From Salininema proteolyticum (GTDB taxonomy: Bacteria > Actinomycetota > Actinomycetes > Mycobacteriales > Micromonosporaceae), in NCBI RefSeq assembly GCF_042685645.1, contig NZ_JBHUNX010000001.1, forward strand, positions 744,001 through 808,000: DNA of 64,000 nucleotides, given 5' to 3'. A program made the translations under genes and the position numbers. The notes beneath the pieces are model-generated. The model was not told the origin of the DNA. It saw nothing but the letters and a program-made list of their open reading frames with translations, and searched no databases. Shown piece by piece: positions 7,092 to 16,248 of this stretch; positions within the stretch are counted from its first letter, which is position 1; each line of letters opens with the position of its first letter.

Positions 7092-8219
7092 TCAGGTCCC
7101 CGGCACGGGAACCGGCGGTGTCGGCGGCTTGGGCTCGTTGGGCCGGTCGGGGTCCCCGTCGTCGCCGATGCCGAGCGGGTCGTCCAGGATGTGCAGGCGG
7201 GGCGTGCCCTCGTTCCCGCACAGGGTCACCCCGTAGAGGACGGTGGCGTCGCCGTTCCACTCCAGGCCGCGCGGCGCGAGCTTGCCCCGGCACAGGTCGG
7301 CCGTGGCCACGGGGGTGACCCCGCCCAGTTCGTAGATGGCGACGTCGGCCAGGTCGGCGTAGCCACCCACCGCCAGCACGCCCTCCCCGGTGTGCGGCGC
7401 GACGGCCCGGGTCTGGCCGCCCACGGGGTAGCTCCCCCGGTAGTCGAGATTCTCGAAGCCGAAGGCCTGGGCGTAGTCCTTGGAGGCGGCGCCGGTGTAG
7501 AAATCCCCGTCGGCGCCGAAGGCGACGTCCATGAGGTGCGCGCCGGCCTTGTCGAGGGCGTCGCCGTACACGGGGCTCGCTCCGAGGTGGTAGGTGTGGA
7601 CGGTAGCTTGGCTCAGCGACAGCTGCGCGGCCAGGAGACGGCCGGTCTGCGCGTCGATGAGCGGCGCGCGGTGGAACTCGACGCGGCACTCGCCCTCCGG
7701 GTCGTCGGGGTCGGGATCGCAGTGCAGCCCGAGAGTCGGGTTCAGCTCGGGATCGTCGAGGGCGACCGAGCCGACGCCGCCGGTCCATCCGTTCCCGCAG
7801 CCGTATCCGAAGTAGAGGACCCGCTCGGCGATCGCCATGTGCTCGGGGCAGGTCTGGCGGTCGAGCCCGATCCGCGTCTTCTCCTCGAGGGTGACCACGT
7901 CGAGCACGGCGATGGCGTCCCCGGAGGCGAGGGCGACGTAGAGGTCGTCGCCGTCGCGGGCCATGCCCGAGGCCCCCGGGAGGTCCGCGAGGAGTTCGAC
8001 GTCGCCGGTGGTCGCGTCGTAGACGGCCAAGCCGTTGCTCGTCGGCCCGCCGGAGAGGAAGACCTGCGCCGGCTCGTCGACGACCTCCAGGTCCGCGTAG
8101 GCGGGCAGGGGCACGGCGACGTCGTCGATCGGGACCTCGTCGTCGTCCTCGGCGGCCAGGGCCGGCGTCGCCGCGACGGCGACGGCCAGCGCCGCCGCGA
8201 CGGCCATTCCGAATTTCAT
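7092..8219 (-). CDS. Secreted beta-propeller-like protein, function unknown
   Basis: A 375-residue protein with a clear Sec signal peptide (MKFGMAVAAALAVAVAATPALA) and no transmembrane anchor after it. The mature part is a run of four-stranded repeats of the YVTN/WD40 type (for example VYDATTGDVELLADLPG and IAVLDVVTLEEKTRIGLD). Four or more cysteines probably form disulfides. It ends in a Pro-rich tail. The start overlaps the stop of the preceding gene by four bases (ATGA), making it the last gene of the RHS-toxin operon. The function is not recognised. A surface-binding role is only a guess. Confidence 0.75.
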   Translation of the reverse strand: MKFGMAVAAALAVAVAATPALAAEDDDEVPIDDVAVPLPAYADLEVVDEPAQVFLSGGPTSNGLAVYDATTGDVELLADLPGASGMARDGDDLYVALASGDAIAVLDVVTLEEKTRIGLDRQTCPEHMAIAERVLYFGYGCGNGWTGGVGSVALDDPELNPTLGLHCDPDPDDPEGECRVEFHRAPLIDAQTGRLLAAQLSLSQATVHTYHLGASPVYGDALDKAGAHLMDVAFGADGDFYTGAASKDYAQAFGFENLDYRGSYPVGGQTRAVAPHTGEGVLAVGGYADLADVAIYELGGVTPVATADLCRGKLAPRGLEWNGDATVLYGVTLCGNEGTPRLHILDDPLGIGDDGDPDRPNEPKPPTPPVPVPGT

Positions 8220-8674
8220 GAAAGCACCTCAATCTCTATGGGTTCGGGACTGTCGAGGTAGACGGTGAAACCGACGTCCTCGTCGTCGATGCCCGCTGGA
8301 CGGACGAACATCTCGGCCGCCGGTCGGGGCAGGAAGCCGTAGTCGGCGGGCGGATCGTGCCGGACGATCTCCAGGACGACCACCTCCACCGGGGGAATGC
8401 CCACCGAACACGTGCCCCCGGCCTCCAGCTCGGAGGTCCCGGGGTCGGTGCGCCACGGAATGCTGTAGTGCTCGAAGGAGTCCGGGTCGCGCGGCAGGCG
8501 CACGGTGCCGTCCCAGCGCTCGCTCGACTCGGGGTCCCTCTCCAGCCACGGCCAGGCCAGGGACACCCGGTCCGCGGCAGTGCGCTCCACCCGGGTCTCG
8601 AACGGCTCGGCGCTCAGGCGGAGCCTGTCGCCGACCTCGTAGCCTCCGGCACTATCCACTCGGTACTCTGTCAT
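8216..8674 (-). CDS. Hypothetical protein in the RHS operon
   Basis: A 152-residue acidic protein I do not recognise. It has no signal peptide or membrane segment and is predicted mostly beta by eye (alternating hydrophobic stretches such as VEVVVLEIVRH and GFTVYLDSPEPIEIEVL). It overlaps its neighbours by four bases on both sides, so it is translated with the gene before it and the beta-propeller after it. It could be a second immunity factor or an accessory protein. Nothing in the sequence decides this. Confidence 0.7.
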   Translation of the reverse strand: MTEYRVDSAGGYEVGDRLRLSAEPFETRVERTAADRVSLAWPWLERDPESSERWDGTVRLPRDPDSFEHYSIPWRTDPGTSELEAGGTCSVGIPPVEVVVLEIVRHDPPADYGFLPRPAAEMFVRPAGIDDEDVGFTVYLDSPEPIEIEVLS

Positions 8675-9381
8675 CGCCCATCGGCCTTCCTGTCAGAACA
8701 CGGGAGTCGGGCCCCGTCGGCCCGCCTTTCGCCGCCCGGTGACACCTCTAGGTCGTACCGGTGGTCGGGGTCGTCGCGGTGGTCCGCGATGAAGTCGAGC
8801 GCGTCGTCCCTCGCGCTCAGGAGGGCCTCCCGCCCTTCGCCGGCGCTCTCGGCCGCCCGCGCCTCGAACTCGGAGACGACGGACGGGAACCGGGGGGCGA
8901 GGAACGCCAGCAGGTCCAGCAGGGCCGGGCTGCGGGCGGGGTCGCCTTCGCGCAGGTCGGACAGGTAGGTGTCGATGCCGGCGTAGAGCGACCGGAAGAC
9001 CCCCTCCCAGAGGACGACCTCCTCGCCGGAGGAGGGGTCGACGGCGACCGTCTCCGTCCATCCCAGCCTCACCACGTCCAGGACCTCGTACATGAGATCG
9101 GGGACCGCGCACAGGCGCTCCGACAGGAGCGCGTTGGCGACCCGGACTCCCGGCACCGCGATGGGGCCGAGGTCGCCCTGGTTGCACAGGTGGACGGCCA
9201 GGCGGGACCCGTAGTATCCGACCTCGGAGGGCCACCGGCGGTCCAGGGCGATCCTCGCCAGGTAGCCGGAGACGTCCACTTCGCGGTCGGTCGAGCTGCG
9301 GTACCTCAGCCAGTCGACCGACTCGGACAGCTGGCGGACGCGGATCTCGGCGCCGCCCTCTTCGCTAGTTCTCGAGGCCAT
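8671..9381 (-). CDS. Probable immunity protein for the RHS deaminase toxin
   Basis: A 236-residue soluble protein with no signal peptide. It is mainly helical, with repeated amphipathic segments (ARIALDRRWPSEVGYYGSRL, LLDLLAFLAPRFPSVVSEF) that resemble HEAT-like immunity proteins. The ATG lies inside the last codons of the toxin gene, overlapping its stop by 17 bases, with GGAG about 8 bases upstream. Position directly after a polymorphic toxin and translational coupling are the usual hallmarks of an immunity gene. Sequence similarity to a named immunity family is not evident to me. Confidence 0.65.
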   Translation of the reverse strand: MASRTSEEGGAEIRVRQLSESVDWLRYRSSTDREVDVSGYLARIALDRRWPSEVGYYGSRLAVHLCNQGDLGPIAVPGVRVANALLSERLCAVPDLMYEVLDVVRLGWTETVAVDPSSGEEVVLWEGVFRSLYAGIDTYLSDLREGDPARSPALLDLLAFLAPRFPSVVSEFEARAAESAGEGREALLSARDDALDFIADHRDDPDHRYDLEVSPGGERRADGARLPCSDRKADGR

Positions 9382-12300
9382 ACTTCTCCACGCACGTCTC
9401 ACAGTAGTTGGCGGGCCTGCCGTTGTTCGGGAACCGGGGCCTAGAGAATACAACGTCGTCGGGCCGCATCGCGGGATTCGCGTCCTGCAGGGCCTTGTAG
9501 CAGATGTCCTCCGCGCACTTCGTCTTCGACGGCTCCGCGCGCTTGGCCGCCGCGACCGTGTTCCCGGTGCTCTTGTCGGTGGCGCCCACCATCATCGGAT
9601 ACTTGCCCTTCTGGGACTTCGACATCGTCCCGGTCATGTCGTCGTAGAGTCTGTCCCGGGCCTCCGCTGCCAGGTCCCGCGCTTGGGAGTCGGGTACCGG
9701 GCCGCTGCCCTGGTCCGGGCCCTCGACGCAGTCGCCGCCCTTGTTGTGGGTCAGGAGGTCGGCGTCGCCGGCCTTGACGTGGAAGGTGTGCAGCCCGGCG
9801 ACGGTGAGGTTGTGGACGGTGGCCGTACGCTCCTCGACCGCGACGGCCGACACCTGCACCCAGGTTCCCGCCGAGGTCCGCAGCCACTGGCCTTCGCGGA
9901 GGTCCCCGGCCTCGGTCCACCCGCCGCCCCGGAAGCCCTCGCCCGGGTCGGCGGCGGTCCAGAACGGGTGGCCGTCGGTGGCCGTGACGCCCTCGCCGCC
10001 GTCGACGGTGATCCGCACGAGGGTCTTGACGCCGTAGGAGACCATGGTCCCCGTGACGGTGCGGGCCTTCGTCTCGCCCGTGGCGTCGTCGGTGGCTCTC
10101 ACCCTGTCGCCCTCGCGGACGAGGGCTATGGGCTTGAAGGTCCCGTCGGCCATGGCGACCGGCGTGTCGCCGGTGAACGAGTTGACCGGGCACGTCTTGC
10201 CGTTCCCGCCCCCGTCGCCGTCCTTCTTGCTCGAAGGAGGAGTGTTCTGGTCGGGCGTCCGCTGACCGTTGTTCGGCGGGTCGGCCTTCTTGGAGGACTT
10301 GGCCGCCGCGCCCGTGGGCATCGCGTCCCAGGCCTTCTTGCCGTACTTGGCGGCCTTGACCCCGGCCGCGCCCCAGCCGGCGAACGGCACCGCCCCCGCC
10401 AGGGACAGCGCGGCGTCCTCGTAGTTGCCCTCGGCGGCGTACCAGGCGGCGTTGGCGACGTCGGCCACCTCGCCCACGACGGGCACGAGGCCCGCCACGT
10501 CCAGCGCGGCATGCCCGATGTCCGACCAGCCGAAGTGGCCCTCGAACTCGATGAACGTCACGGGGTTGCCGGCGGCGAAGGTGTAGCGGTTGGCCGTGAA
10601 CGGGCTGGTCTGGAGCCCCAGGTCGGCCAGGGCGCCATTGTAGACGTCGAGGCTGAGGAACGAGTTGATCCCCGGGTCGTAGTCGCGGAAGCCCATGTCG
10701 TACTCGCCGGTCTCGGCCGAGACGGGGGCGGAGTTGAACCGGTGCTCGTTGTAGGCCTCCGCCTCCGCGTCGGGCTCCTCGGGGTCGACCGGCTCGTCCT
10801 CTCCGCCGTAGCGGTCGGGGTCGTCCTCGCCGTAGGCGGTGTAGCCGTACGTCGACTTGTTGTCGCCGTCCTCGTCGGTCAGGCTCTCCACGTCGGAGGT
10901 CAGGCTGTGGGAGAAGTACGAGATCCGGTCGTCCTCGTCGGCGTCCTCTCCCAGCAGGTACTGGCTGAGCAGCTCGCCGCCGGGCGCGTACTGGTACGAC
11001 TTGTGCAGGTCGCCGTCCTTGCGCTCCAAGAGCTTCAGGTCGGACGCTCCCAGGTAGAAGAACTCCCTTTCCTCCGAGGCCGCGCCGCTCTTCTCGGACG
11101 CGCGGGTGCGGTCGAAGGAGTCGTAGCGCTTGGCGACCGTGAACTCCGAGCCGCCGGAACCGCTGACGGTCTCGGTGATCCGGTCGAAGCCGTCGTAGGT
11201 GTGGCGCTTGAGCGGCTCCCCGTCGAAGTCGACCCTGGAGAGCCGCCCGTAGGGGTCGTAGCGGTGAGTCGACTCGAACCCGTCGGTCTCCGAGCGGACC
11301 AGCCGGTTGCGGTCGTAGACGTGCTCGGTGACGGTCTCCTCGCCGTCCTCGGTGCGCGTCTCCCTCACGACGTTCCCGTTGGGGTCGTGCACATAGGCCT
11401 CCGACCCCTCGGCGTCCCCGCTCTTCTCGATCCTCCGGACGCGGTCGCGGGGATCGTACTCGTAGGTGTAGGTGAACTCCTCGGTCTCGCCCGGGTCGTC
11501 GGCGTTCTGCACCTTCATGGCGTCCTCGGACTTGTGCCCGTTGAGCGTGTACTCGACCCGGTGCTCGTTGACGACCGTCCCGTCCTCCTTCTCCTCGACC
11601 TGGCGCCGGACGGTCTGGTCCAGGCGGTACTCGAAGGACACGGTGTTGCCGTTGGGCTTGACCTGCTCGGAGAGGAGCGAGCGCGAGTCGTAGGAGAACG
11701 TCGTCGTCTTCTCCGGGCCGTCGACCGCCGAACCGCGGTTGACGACCTCCACCATGCGGCTCAGGGAGTCGAAGGAGTACTCGGCCTCCTGCTCGTCCTG
11801 ACTCCACCGCGTGACGTTGTCCAGCGGGTCGTACTCGTACTCGGTCGACAGCGGTTCGTCCTCGCCGGCCCTGTACTCCCTCACCTCGACCGCCCGGCCG
11901 AGCGGATCGTGGTCCGTCTCGAACCTCTCGTAGTACGGCTTCGGCGAGGTCTCGCTCAGCTCGACCAGGTTGTCGTCGAGGTCGTAGCGGTAGGTGAACT
12001 CCTTCTCGGCGTCCTGTTCGTCGCCGGAGTTGTCCCGCACGGCCCGCAGCCCGTCGGCGATGACCCCCGCGCCGCCCCTGAGCCGCACCTCGTAGGACTC
12101 GTCGGCCTCGAACTCGAACGTCCCCACGGACTTCCACTCGCCGGGCCGGGTCGTCTGGTCGACCGCCACCCGGTCGGTCCCGCCCTCGTGCTCCACGGTG
12201 AAGCGGGCGTCGTCGACCTCCCCGCTCGGGTGGCGCACCCCGACCTCGTACTCCCCGTCCACGGGGATGTCGAGCCGCCAGGCGAACTCGGCGTCGCCCG

Positions 12301-15300
12301 ACTCGGCCACGGCGAAGTCCGGCCCCTCGTACTCGTCCTGGTCCGGACCCGGACCGGTCCTCCACTCGCCCTCGGCCTCGGTGGCGGTGGACAGCGAGTT
12401 GTCCACCACGACCGCCTCGAATCCGACCGGGACGCCCGAGTCCCGCCGCCTCTTGAGCTTCCCGTTGGGGTGGAACTCCCATTCCTGGGTGCGCTGCACC
12501 AGGTCTCCGCCGTCCGCCAGGCCCTCGCCCCAGACCGTCCGGCGAGTCTGCTTCCCGATGGGGGAGTACTCGTAGGCGGTCGTGATGCCCCACGGGTCGA
12601 CCGACTCCTTCACCTGCCCGCCGGCGAAGTACTCGTACCGGGTGGCGTGGGTCTTGTCCCCGGCCTCGCCGGACGGCTCGACGACCTCGACGACGTTCCC
12701 CAACGCGTCATAGCGCTGCAGCGTCCGGTCGGGCTCGGTCAGCCGCTCGTCCTCGGGATCGTAGGGATGCAGCGTCTCCACCGGGCGGTGCGCCTTGTCG
12801 TACACGTGCCGCGTGGTGAAGGCCTCCGGATCGCCCGAGGCGACTCCCCGGGGACTCCGCTCGGCGACGAGGTTGCCGACGGCGTCGTGCTCGTACTCCC
12901 ACGTGCGGTAGCGGACGTCGCCGTCCTCCTCCTCGAACGGCTCCCGCTTCTCCACCTCCAACCCGCGGTCGTCATAGGTGTGCAGCGTCCAGTTGCCGTC
13001 CTCGTCGGACTCCCCGGTCACCCAGCCGTCCGCGTCATAGCGCAGCAGCAGGCTCTCGCCGGCCGGATTCACCTGCTCCACCAGACGGCCGAGGCGGTCA
13101 TACCGGGTCCGGTGGACGTTCCCGGCCTTGTCCACCGACGACGTCAGATTGCCCACGGCGTCGTACTCGTAGAGCTCGGACTGCCCGAGCGGGTCGGTCA
13201 TGGAGACCTTGCGCCCGGCCGCGTCGTACTCGTACCGCGTCGTATGCCCCATGGGGGTGGTCTCCGCGACCACGTTCCCCGACTCGTCGTACTCGTACCG
13301 CGTCGTCTGCGCCCGCTCGGCGCCCTCATACGCCGGTTGCGTGACGGCGGTGCGGAAACCCCCGGCGTCGTATTCCGTGGTCGTCACCGCCCCGTCGGCG
13401 TCGGTCAACGCGACGATCTGGTCGTTGGCGTCGTACACGGCGCCGGGCGTGCGGAACTCGCGGCCCGTCGCCGGGTCGTAGGGCTCCACGGTCTCCTTGG
13501 GACGCCCGAACACGTCATAGGTGTAGGTCGACTCGTTCCCCGCGGCGTCGACCCGGGAGGTCACGTTCCCCTTCTCGTCGTGCAGGTAGAACGTGGCGCA
13601 GCCGAACGGGTCCGTGATCCGCCGGGGGAAGCCGTTGGCGTCGTAGTCCCCGTACCCGGTGGCGGACCCTTCGGCGTCGGTGGCCGAGGTGATCTGCCCG
13701 TACTCGTCGTACTCGTACCGCGTCGCGTGCCCCTCGGGATCGGAGGCGGCCACGACGTTGCCGTTGCCGTCCACCGCGAAGGACCACGTCCGACCCTCCG
13801 GCGAGGACTTGGAAGCCAGGTCGGCCACGTGCCCGCCGCGCGAGAACTCGTACCCCAGCCGCGTCGTCCCGCCCTCGGCGTCGGTGGAGGAGAGCAGCAC
13901 CCCGCTCACCGCGTCGAACTCCCTGCGGGTGGTGTTCCCCCTCGCGTCGGTCAGGGCCACGACCTTGTGGTCGCCGCTCCACTCCAGCTCCGTGCGGTTC
14001 CCCAGCGGATCGGTCAGCGACACCGGGCGGCCCGACCCGTCCAGCACCGCACGGTGGGCACCGCCCCTCTCATCGGTGTAGACCGCGGAGTCCTCCCCGT
14101 ACGAGACGGTCGCCTTCGAACCCCTCCGGTCGCGCAGGACCGAGGCCCGCCGCTCGTCGTCGTAACCGACCGACGAGGCGTTCCCCAGGGGATCGACCAC
14201 CTCGGCCAGCAGCGCGCCCCGCGAACTCGGCACGCCCTCATAGCGGAAGGTGAAGTCCTTCTCCAACTCGGTGCCCGCGCCGTCGCGCAGCCGGGCCGCC
14301 CACCCCTGCCGGTCGTAGTCGACCTCGATGCGGCGACCGCTCGCGTCCGTCGCGGACTTGAGCCGGCCCTCCACCTCGGGAAGGTCCTCGACGGGCTCGA
14401 CCGACCACCGCTCACCGGTCCACACCCGCACCTCGTCGCCCTCGCGGTAGTAGTCCAGCGCCAGCGACCGCCGACCGGAGGCGTCCGTCAGACCCACGGG
14501 CAGGCGCTCGCGGCCGACCTCCTCGTACGCGAAGGAGACCCGGTTGCCGTTGTTGTCCTCGACGGCCGTCTGGTAGCCCTCCTCGTCGAAGAGGTGCCGG
14601 ACGCGTTCGGGCGAGACCAGCGCCCAGCCCTCGCCGTCCCGCTCCAAGTGCAGAGCGACCCCCGGGGGCCGCTCGTAGGTCCAGTCGGCCGGGTCCGTGC
14701 TGTCGCGGCGGTCCAGCCGCCAGGTGTGGCGCGTCCCGTCCCCGTCGACGAGGTCGACCCGGACCGGGCGGCCCCGCAACTCGCCCTCCAAGAACTCCAG
14801 CGTCGTGCCCAGGGACGTCACCGAACTGGTGGAGACGGACCAGCCCTGGCCCATGGGGGAGTCCCGGCGCCCGAAGGAGTTGTGCGTGAAGCGCAGGAAG
14901 GTCGGCACCCCGCGCCCGGGGTTGGAGAACGGCGCGTAGGAGAACACCGCGTTGCCCGTGGCCTGGTTGACCGTGATCGCGCTGCCCGCGCCGGTGTCCA
15001 TGGCGGTGTAGTGCATCCACGACTCGTGGCCCAGGGAGCGCTCGCCGTCGTGGAAGTCCTCTTCGGTCCCCGCGGCAGACGAGGCCCACGCGGGGGCGTC
15101 GAGGCCCTCCAGCGCGGGGAACTCGGGTGCCTGCCCGAGGGCGCGGTACTCGGGCGGTTCTCCCGGGGAGCAGTCCGGCTCGGGGATCTCACCGGACTGG
15201 AAGGCCGTGGCGCGGCCCTCGGCGTCCGGCGGATCGTGGCGGGGCGGTTCCCCGAAGAGGGTGAGGGCGACGGCCCCCGCCGCTACGGCGGCGAGGGAGA

Positions 15301-15316
15301 TCCGAGCGAGACGCAT
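9365..15316 (-). CDS. Secreted RHS/YD-repeat polymorphic toxin with Hint and deaminase-like C-terminus
   Basis: 1983 residues. A signal peptide (MRLARISLAAVAAGAVALTL) starts the protein. Many YD repeats (TRYEYDAAGRKVSMTDPLGQ type) follow, interrupted near residues 960-1090 by a golvesin-C-like beta domain. The RHS core ends near 1540-1590 with YDMGFRDYDPGINSFLSLD. Helical pre-toxin residues come next. A Hint domain spans about 1712-1862 (NSFTGDTPVAMADG to LLTHNKGG). The last 120 residues carry C1934-A-E1936 and C1972-x-x-C1975, the zinc and catalytic pattern of nucleic-acid or nucleotide deaminase toxins, most like the YwqJ type. The Hint domain would release the toxin tip. The target is unknown. 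It leads a four-gene coupled operon. Confidence 0.88.
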   Translation of the reverse strand: MRLARISLAAVAAGAVALTLFGEPPRHDPPDAEGRATAFQSGEIPEPDCSPGEPPEYRALGQAPEFPALEGLDAPAWASSAAGTEEDFHDGERSLGHESWMHYTAMDTGAGSAITVNQATGNAVFSYAPFSNPGRGVPTFLRFTHNSFGRRDSPMGQGWSVSTSSVTSLGTTLEFLEGELRGRPVRVDLVDGDGTRHTWRLDRRDSTDPADWTYERPPGVALHLERDGEGWALVSPERVRHLFDEEGYQTAVEDNNGNRVSFAYEEVGRERLPVGLTDASGRRSLALDYYREGDEVRVWTGERWSVEPVEDLPEVEGRLKSATDASGRRIEVDYDRQGWAARLRDGAGTELEKDFTFRYEGVPSSRGALLAEVVDPLGNASSVGYDDERRASVLRDRRGSKATVSYGEDSAVYTDERGGAHRAVLDGSGRPVSLTDPLGNRTELEWSGDHKVVALTDARGNTTRREFDAVSGVLLSSTDAEGGTTRLGYEFSRGGHVADLASKSSPEGRTWSFAVDGNGNVVAASDPEGHATRYEYDEYGQITSATDAEGSATGYGDYDANGFPRRITDPFGCATFYLHDEKGNVTSRVDAAGNESTYTYDVFGRPKETVEPYDPATGREFRTPGAVYDANDQIVALTDADGAVTTTEYDAGGFRTAVTQPAYEGAERAQTTRYEYDESGNVVAETTPMGHTTRYEYDAAGRKVSMTDPLGQSELYEYDAVGNLTSSVDKAGNVHRTRYDRLGRLVEQVNPAGESLLLRYDADGWVTGESDEDGNWTLHTYDDRGLEVEKREPFEEEDGDVRYRTWEYEHDAVGNLVAERSPRGVASGDPEAFTTRHVYDKAHRPVETLHPYDPEDERLTEPDRTLQRYDALGNVVEVVEPSGEAGDKTHATRYEYFAGGQVKESVDPWGITTAYEYSPIGKQTRRTVWGEGLADGGDLVQRTQEWEFHPNGKLKRRRDSGVPVGFEAVVVDNSLSTATEAEGEWRTGPGPDQDEYEGPDFAVAESGDAEFAWRLDIPVDGEYEVGVRHPSGEVDDARFTVEHEGGTDRVAVDQTTRPGEWKSVGTFEFEADESYEVRLRGGAGVIADGLRAVRDNSGDEQDAEKEFTYRYDLDDNLVELSETSPKPYYERFETDHDPLGRAVEVREYRAGEDEPLSTEYEYDPLDNVTRWSQDEQEAEYSFDSLSRMVEVVNRGSAVDGPEKTTTFSYDSRSLLSEQVKPNGNTVSFEYRLDQTVRRQVEEKEDGTVVNEHRVEYTLNGHKSEDAMKVQNADDPGETEEFTYTYEYDPRDRVRRIEKSGDAEGSEAYVHDPNGNVVRETRTEDGEETVTEHVYDRNRLVRSETDGFESTHRYDPYGRLSRVDFDGEPLKRHTYDGFDRITETVSGSGGSEFTVAKRYDSFDRTRASEKSGAASEEREFFYLGASDLKLLERKDGDLHKSYQYAPGGELLSQYLLGEDADEDDRISYFSHSLTSDVESLTDEDGDNKSTYGYTAYGEDDPDRYGGEDEPVDPEEPDAEAEAYNEHRFNSAPVSAETGEYDMGFRDYDPGINSFLSLDVYNGALADLGLQTSPFTANRYTFAAGNPVTFIEFEGHFGWSDIGHAALDVAGLVPVVGEVADVANAAWYAAEGNYEDAALSLAGAVPFAGWGAAGVKAAKYGKKAWDAMPTGAAAKSSKKADPPNNGQRTPDQNTPPSSKKDGDGGGNGKTCPVNSFTGDTPVAMADGTFKPIALVREGDRVRATDDATGETKARTVTGTMVSYGVKTLVRITVDGGEGVTATDGHPFWTAADPGEGFRGGGWTEAGDLREGQWLRTSAGTWVQVSAVAVEERTATVHNLTVAGLHTFHVKAGDADLLTHNKGGDCVEGPDQGSGPVPDSQARDLAAEARDRLYDDMTGTMSKSQKGKYPMMVGATDKSTGNTVAAAKRAEPSKTKCAEDICYKALQDANPAMRPDDVVFSRPRFPNNGRPANYCETCVEKYGLEN

Positions 15317-15517
15317 GGCGGTGCCTTTCGATGTCGGGAAACACCGAAACGGACACTATCGGATAAATCTGTATATTTCAGTCGTACGGGTGGGTAATCG
15401 GGGCTCTGCGGCAGGGGCGGACATGCGGGCCGGCCGCTCAGACACCGCCCGAACGACGGCCCTCAGAGGGGAGCGGCACGGAATGCCGGGCCGGCGCTCG
15501 CGAGGCTTGGCGGCCGC

Positions 15518-16219
15518 TCAGACCTCTCCGGCGAAGGAGCTGTCGCCGCCCCAGTCCGGGGCGTCGGCGTTGTGCGGCTCGCCGTTCTCGTCCTCTTCCG
15601 CCCGCTTTTCGTCCTCCGGCCGCGCGGGCGCCACTCCCAACAGGCGCGGTGTCAAGTCCCACAGCGTGATCGCGTGGATCCCGTGCTCGTAGCCGAGGGC
15701 GGAGACCGAGCCGGTGCCGAGCTGCAGGTGCGCCCCGAACTGGGGCTCCCCTCCGAGCCATCGCGCGGCGAGGACGCGCAGGAAGTGCGAGTGCGACACG
15801 AACGCCACGTCGCCCTCCGCGAGAAGGGGTTCGGCATCGAAGATGAGCCGGTCGGCGCGCGCGGCGACCTGGTCGGGGGTCTCTCCTCCGGGACCGATGC
15901 CGCCGCTCGTCCAGAGGTTCCAGGACGGCTCGGTCTCGGACACCTGCCCGCGCGTCTTGCCCTCGGCGTCGCCGTACGCCCACTCGGCCAGGTCGACGCG
16001 GATGTCGTCGGTGTTCAGACCCGCGAGGTGGGCGGTGTCGAGGGCCCGTTTGCGCGGCGAGCTCCAGACCGCGACGAACCGCCAGTGGCGCAGGAGCGGG
16101 GCGACCGAGGCCGCCTCGGACCGCCCGCCCGCCGTCAGCTCGATGTCCGTGACGGAGGTGTGCCGTCCGTCGTGCGACCACTCGGTCTCCCCGTGCCGGA
16201 GCAATACGATTTCGCCCAT
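15518..16219 (-). CDS. Histidine phosphatase family protein
   Basis: A 233-residue phosphatase of the phosphoglycerate-mutase-like superfamily. The catalytic motif LLRHGETEWS is at the very N-terminus, and the second active-site histidine is in AFVSHSHFLRVL. WSSPRKRALDTA provides the usual phosphate-pocket arginine. The last 30 residues are an acidic tail outside the domain. I start at the ATG two codons inside a possible TTG, because ATG-GGC-GAA gives the standard N-terminus. The substrate is unknown. Confidence 0.85.
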   Translation of the reverse strand: MGEIVLLRHGETEWSHDGRHTSVTDIELTAGGRSEAASVAPLLRHWRFVAVWSSPRKRALDTAHLAGLNTDDIRVDLAEWAYGDAEGKTRGQVSETEPSWNLWTSGGIGPGGETPDQVAARADRLIFDAEPLLAEGDVAFVSHSHFLRVLAARWLGGEPQFGAHLQLGTGSVSALGYEHGIHAITLWDLTPRLLGVAPARPEDEKRAEEDENGEPHNADAPDWGGDSSFAGEV

Positions 16220-16248
16220 TCCCAAAGGGTAAGCGCCGGAAGGGGCCT

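Noticed and set aside
9683..15397. 1904-residue plus-strand frame opposite the RHS gene
   Set aside because: It is the mirror of the YD-repeat coding sequence, rich in Val, Gly and Arg, without any domain. The minus strand has clear RHS, Hint and deaminase motifs.
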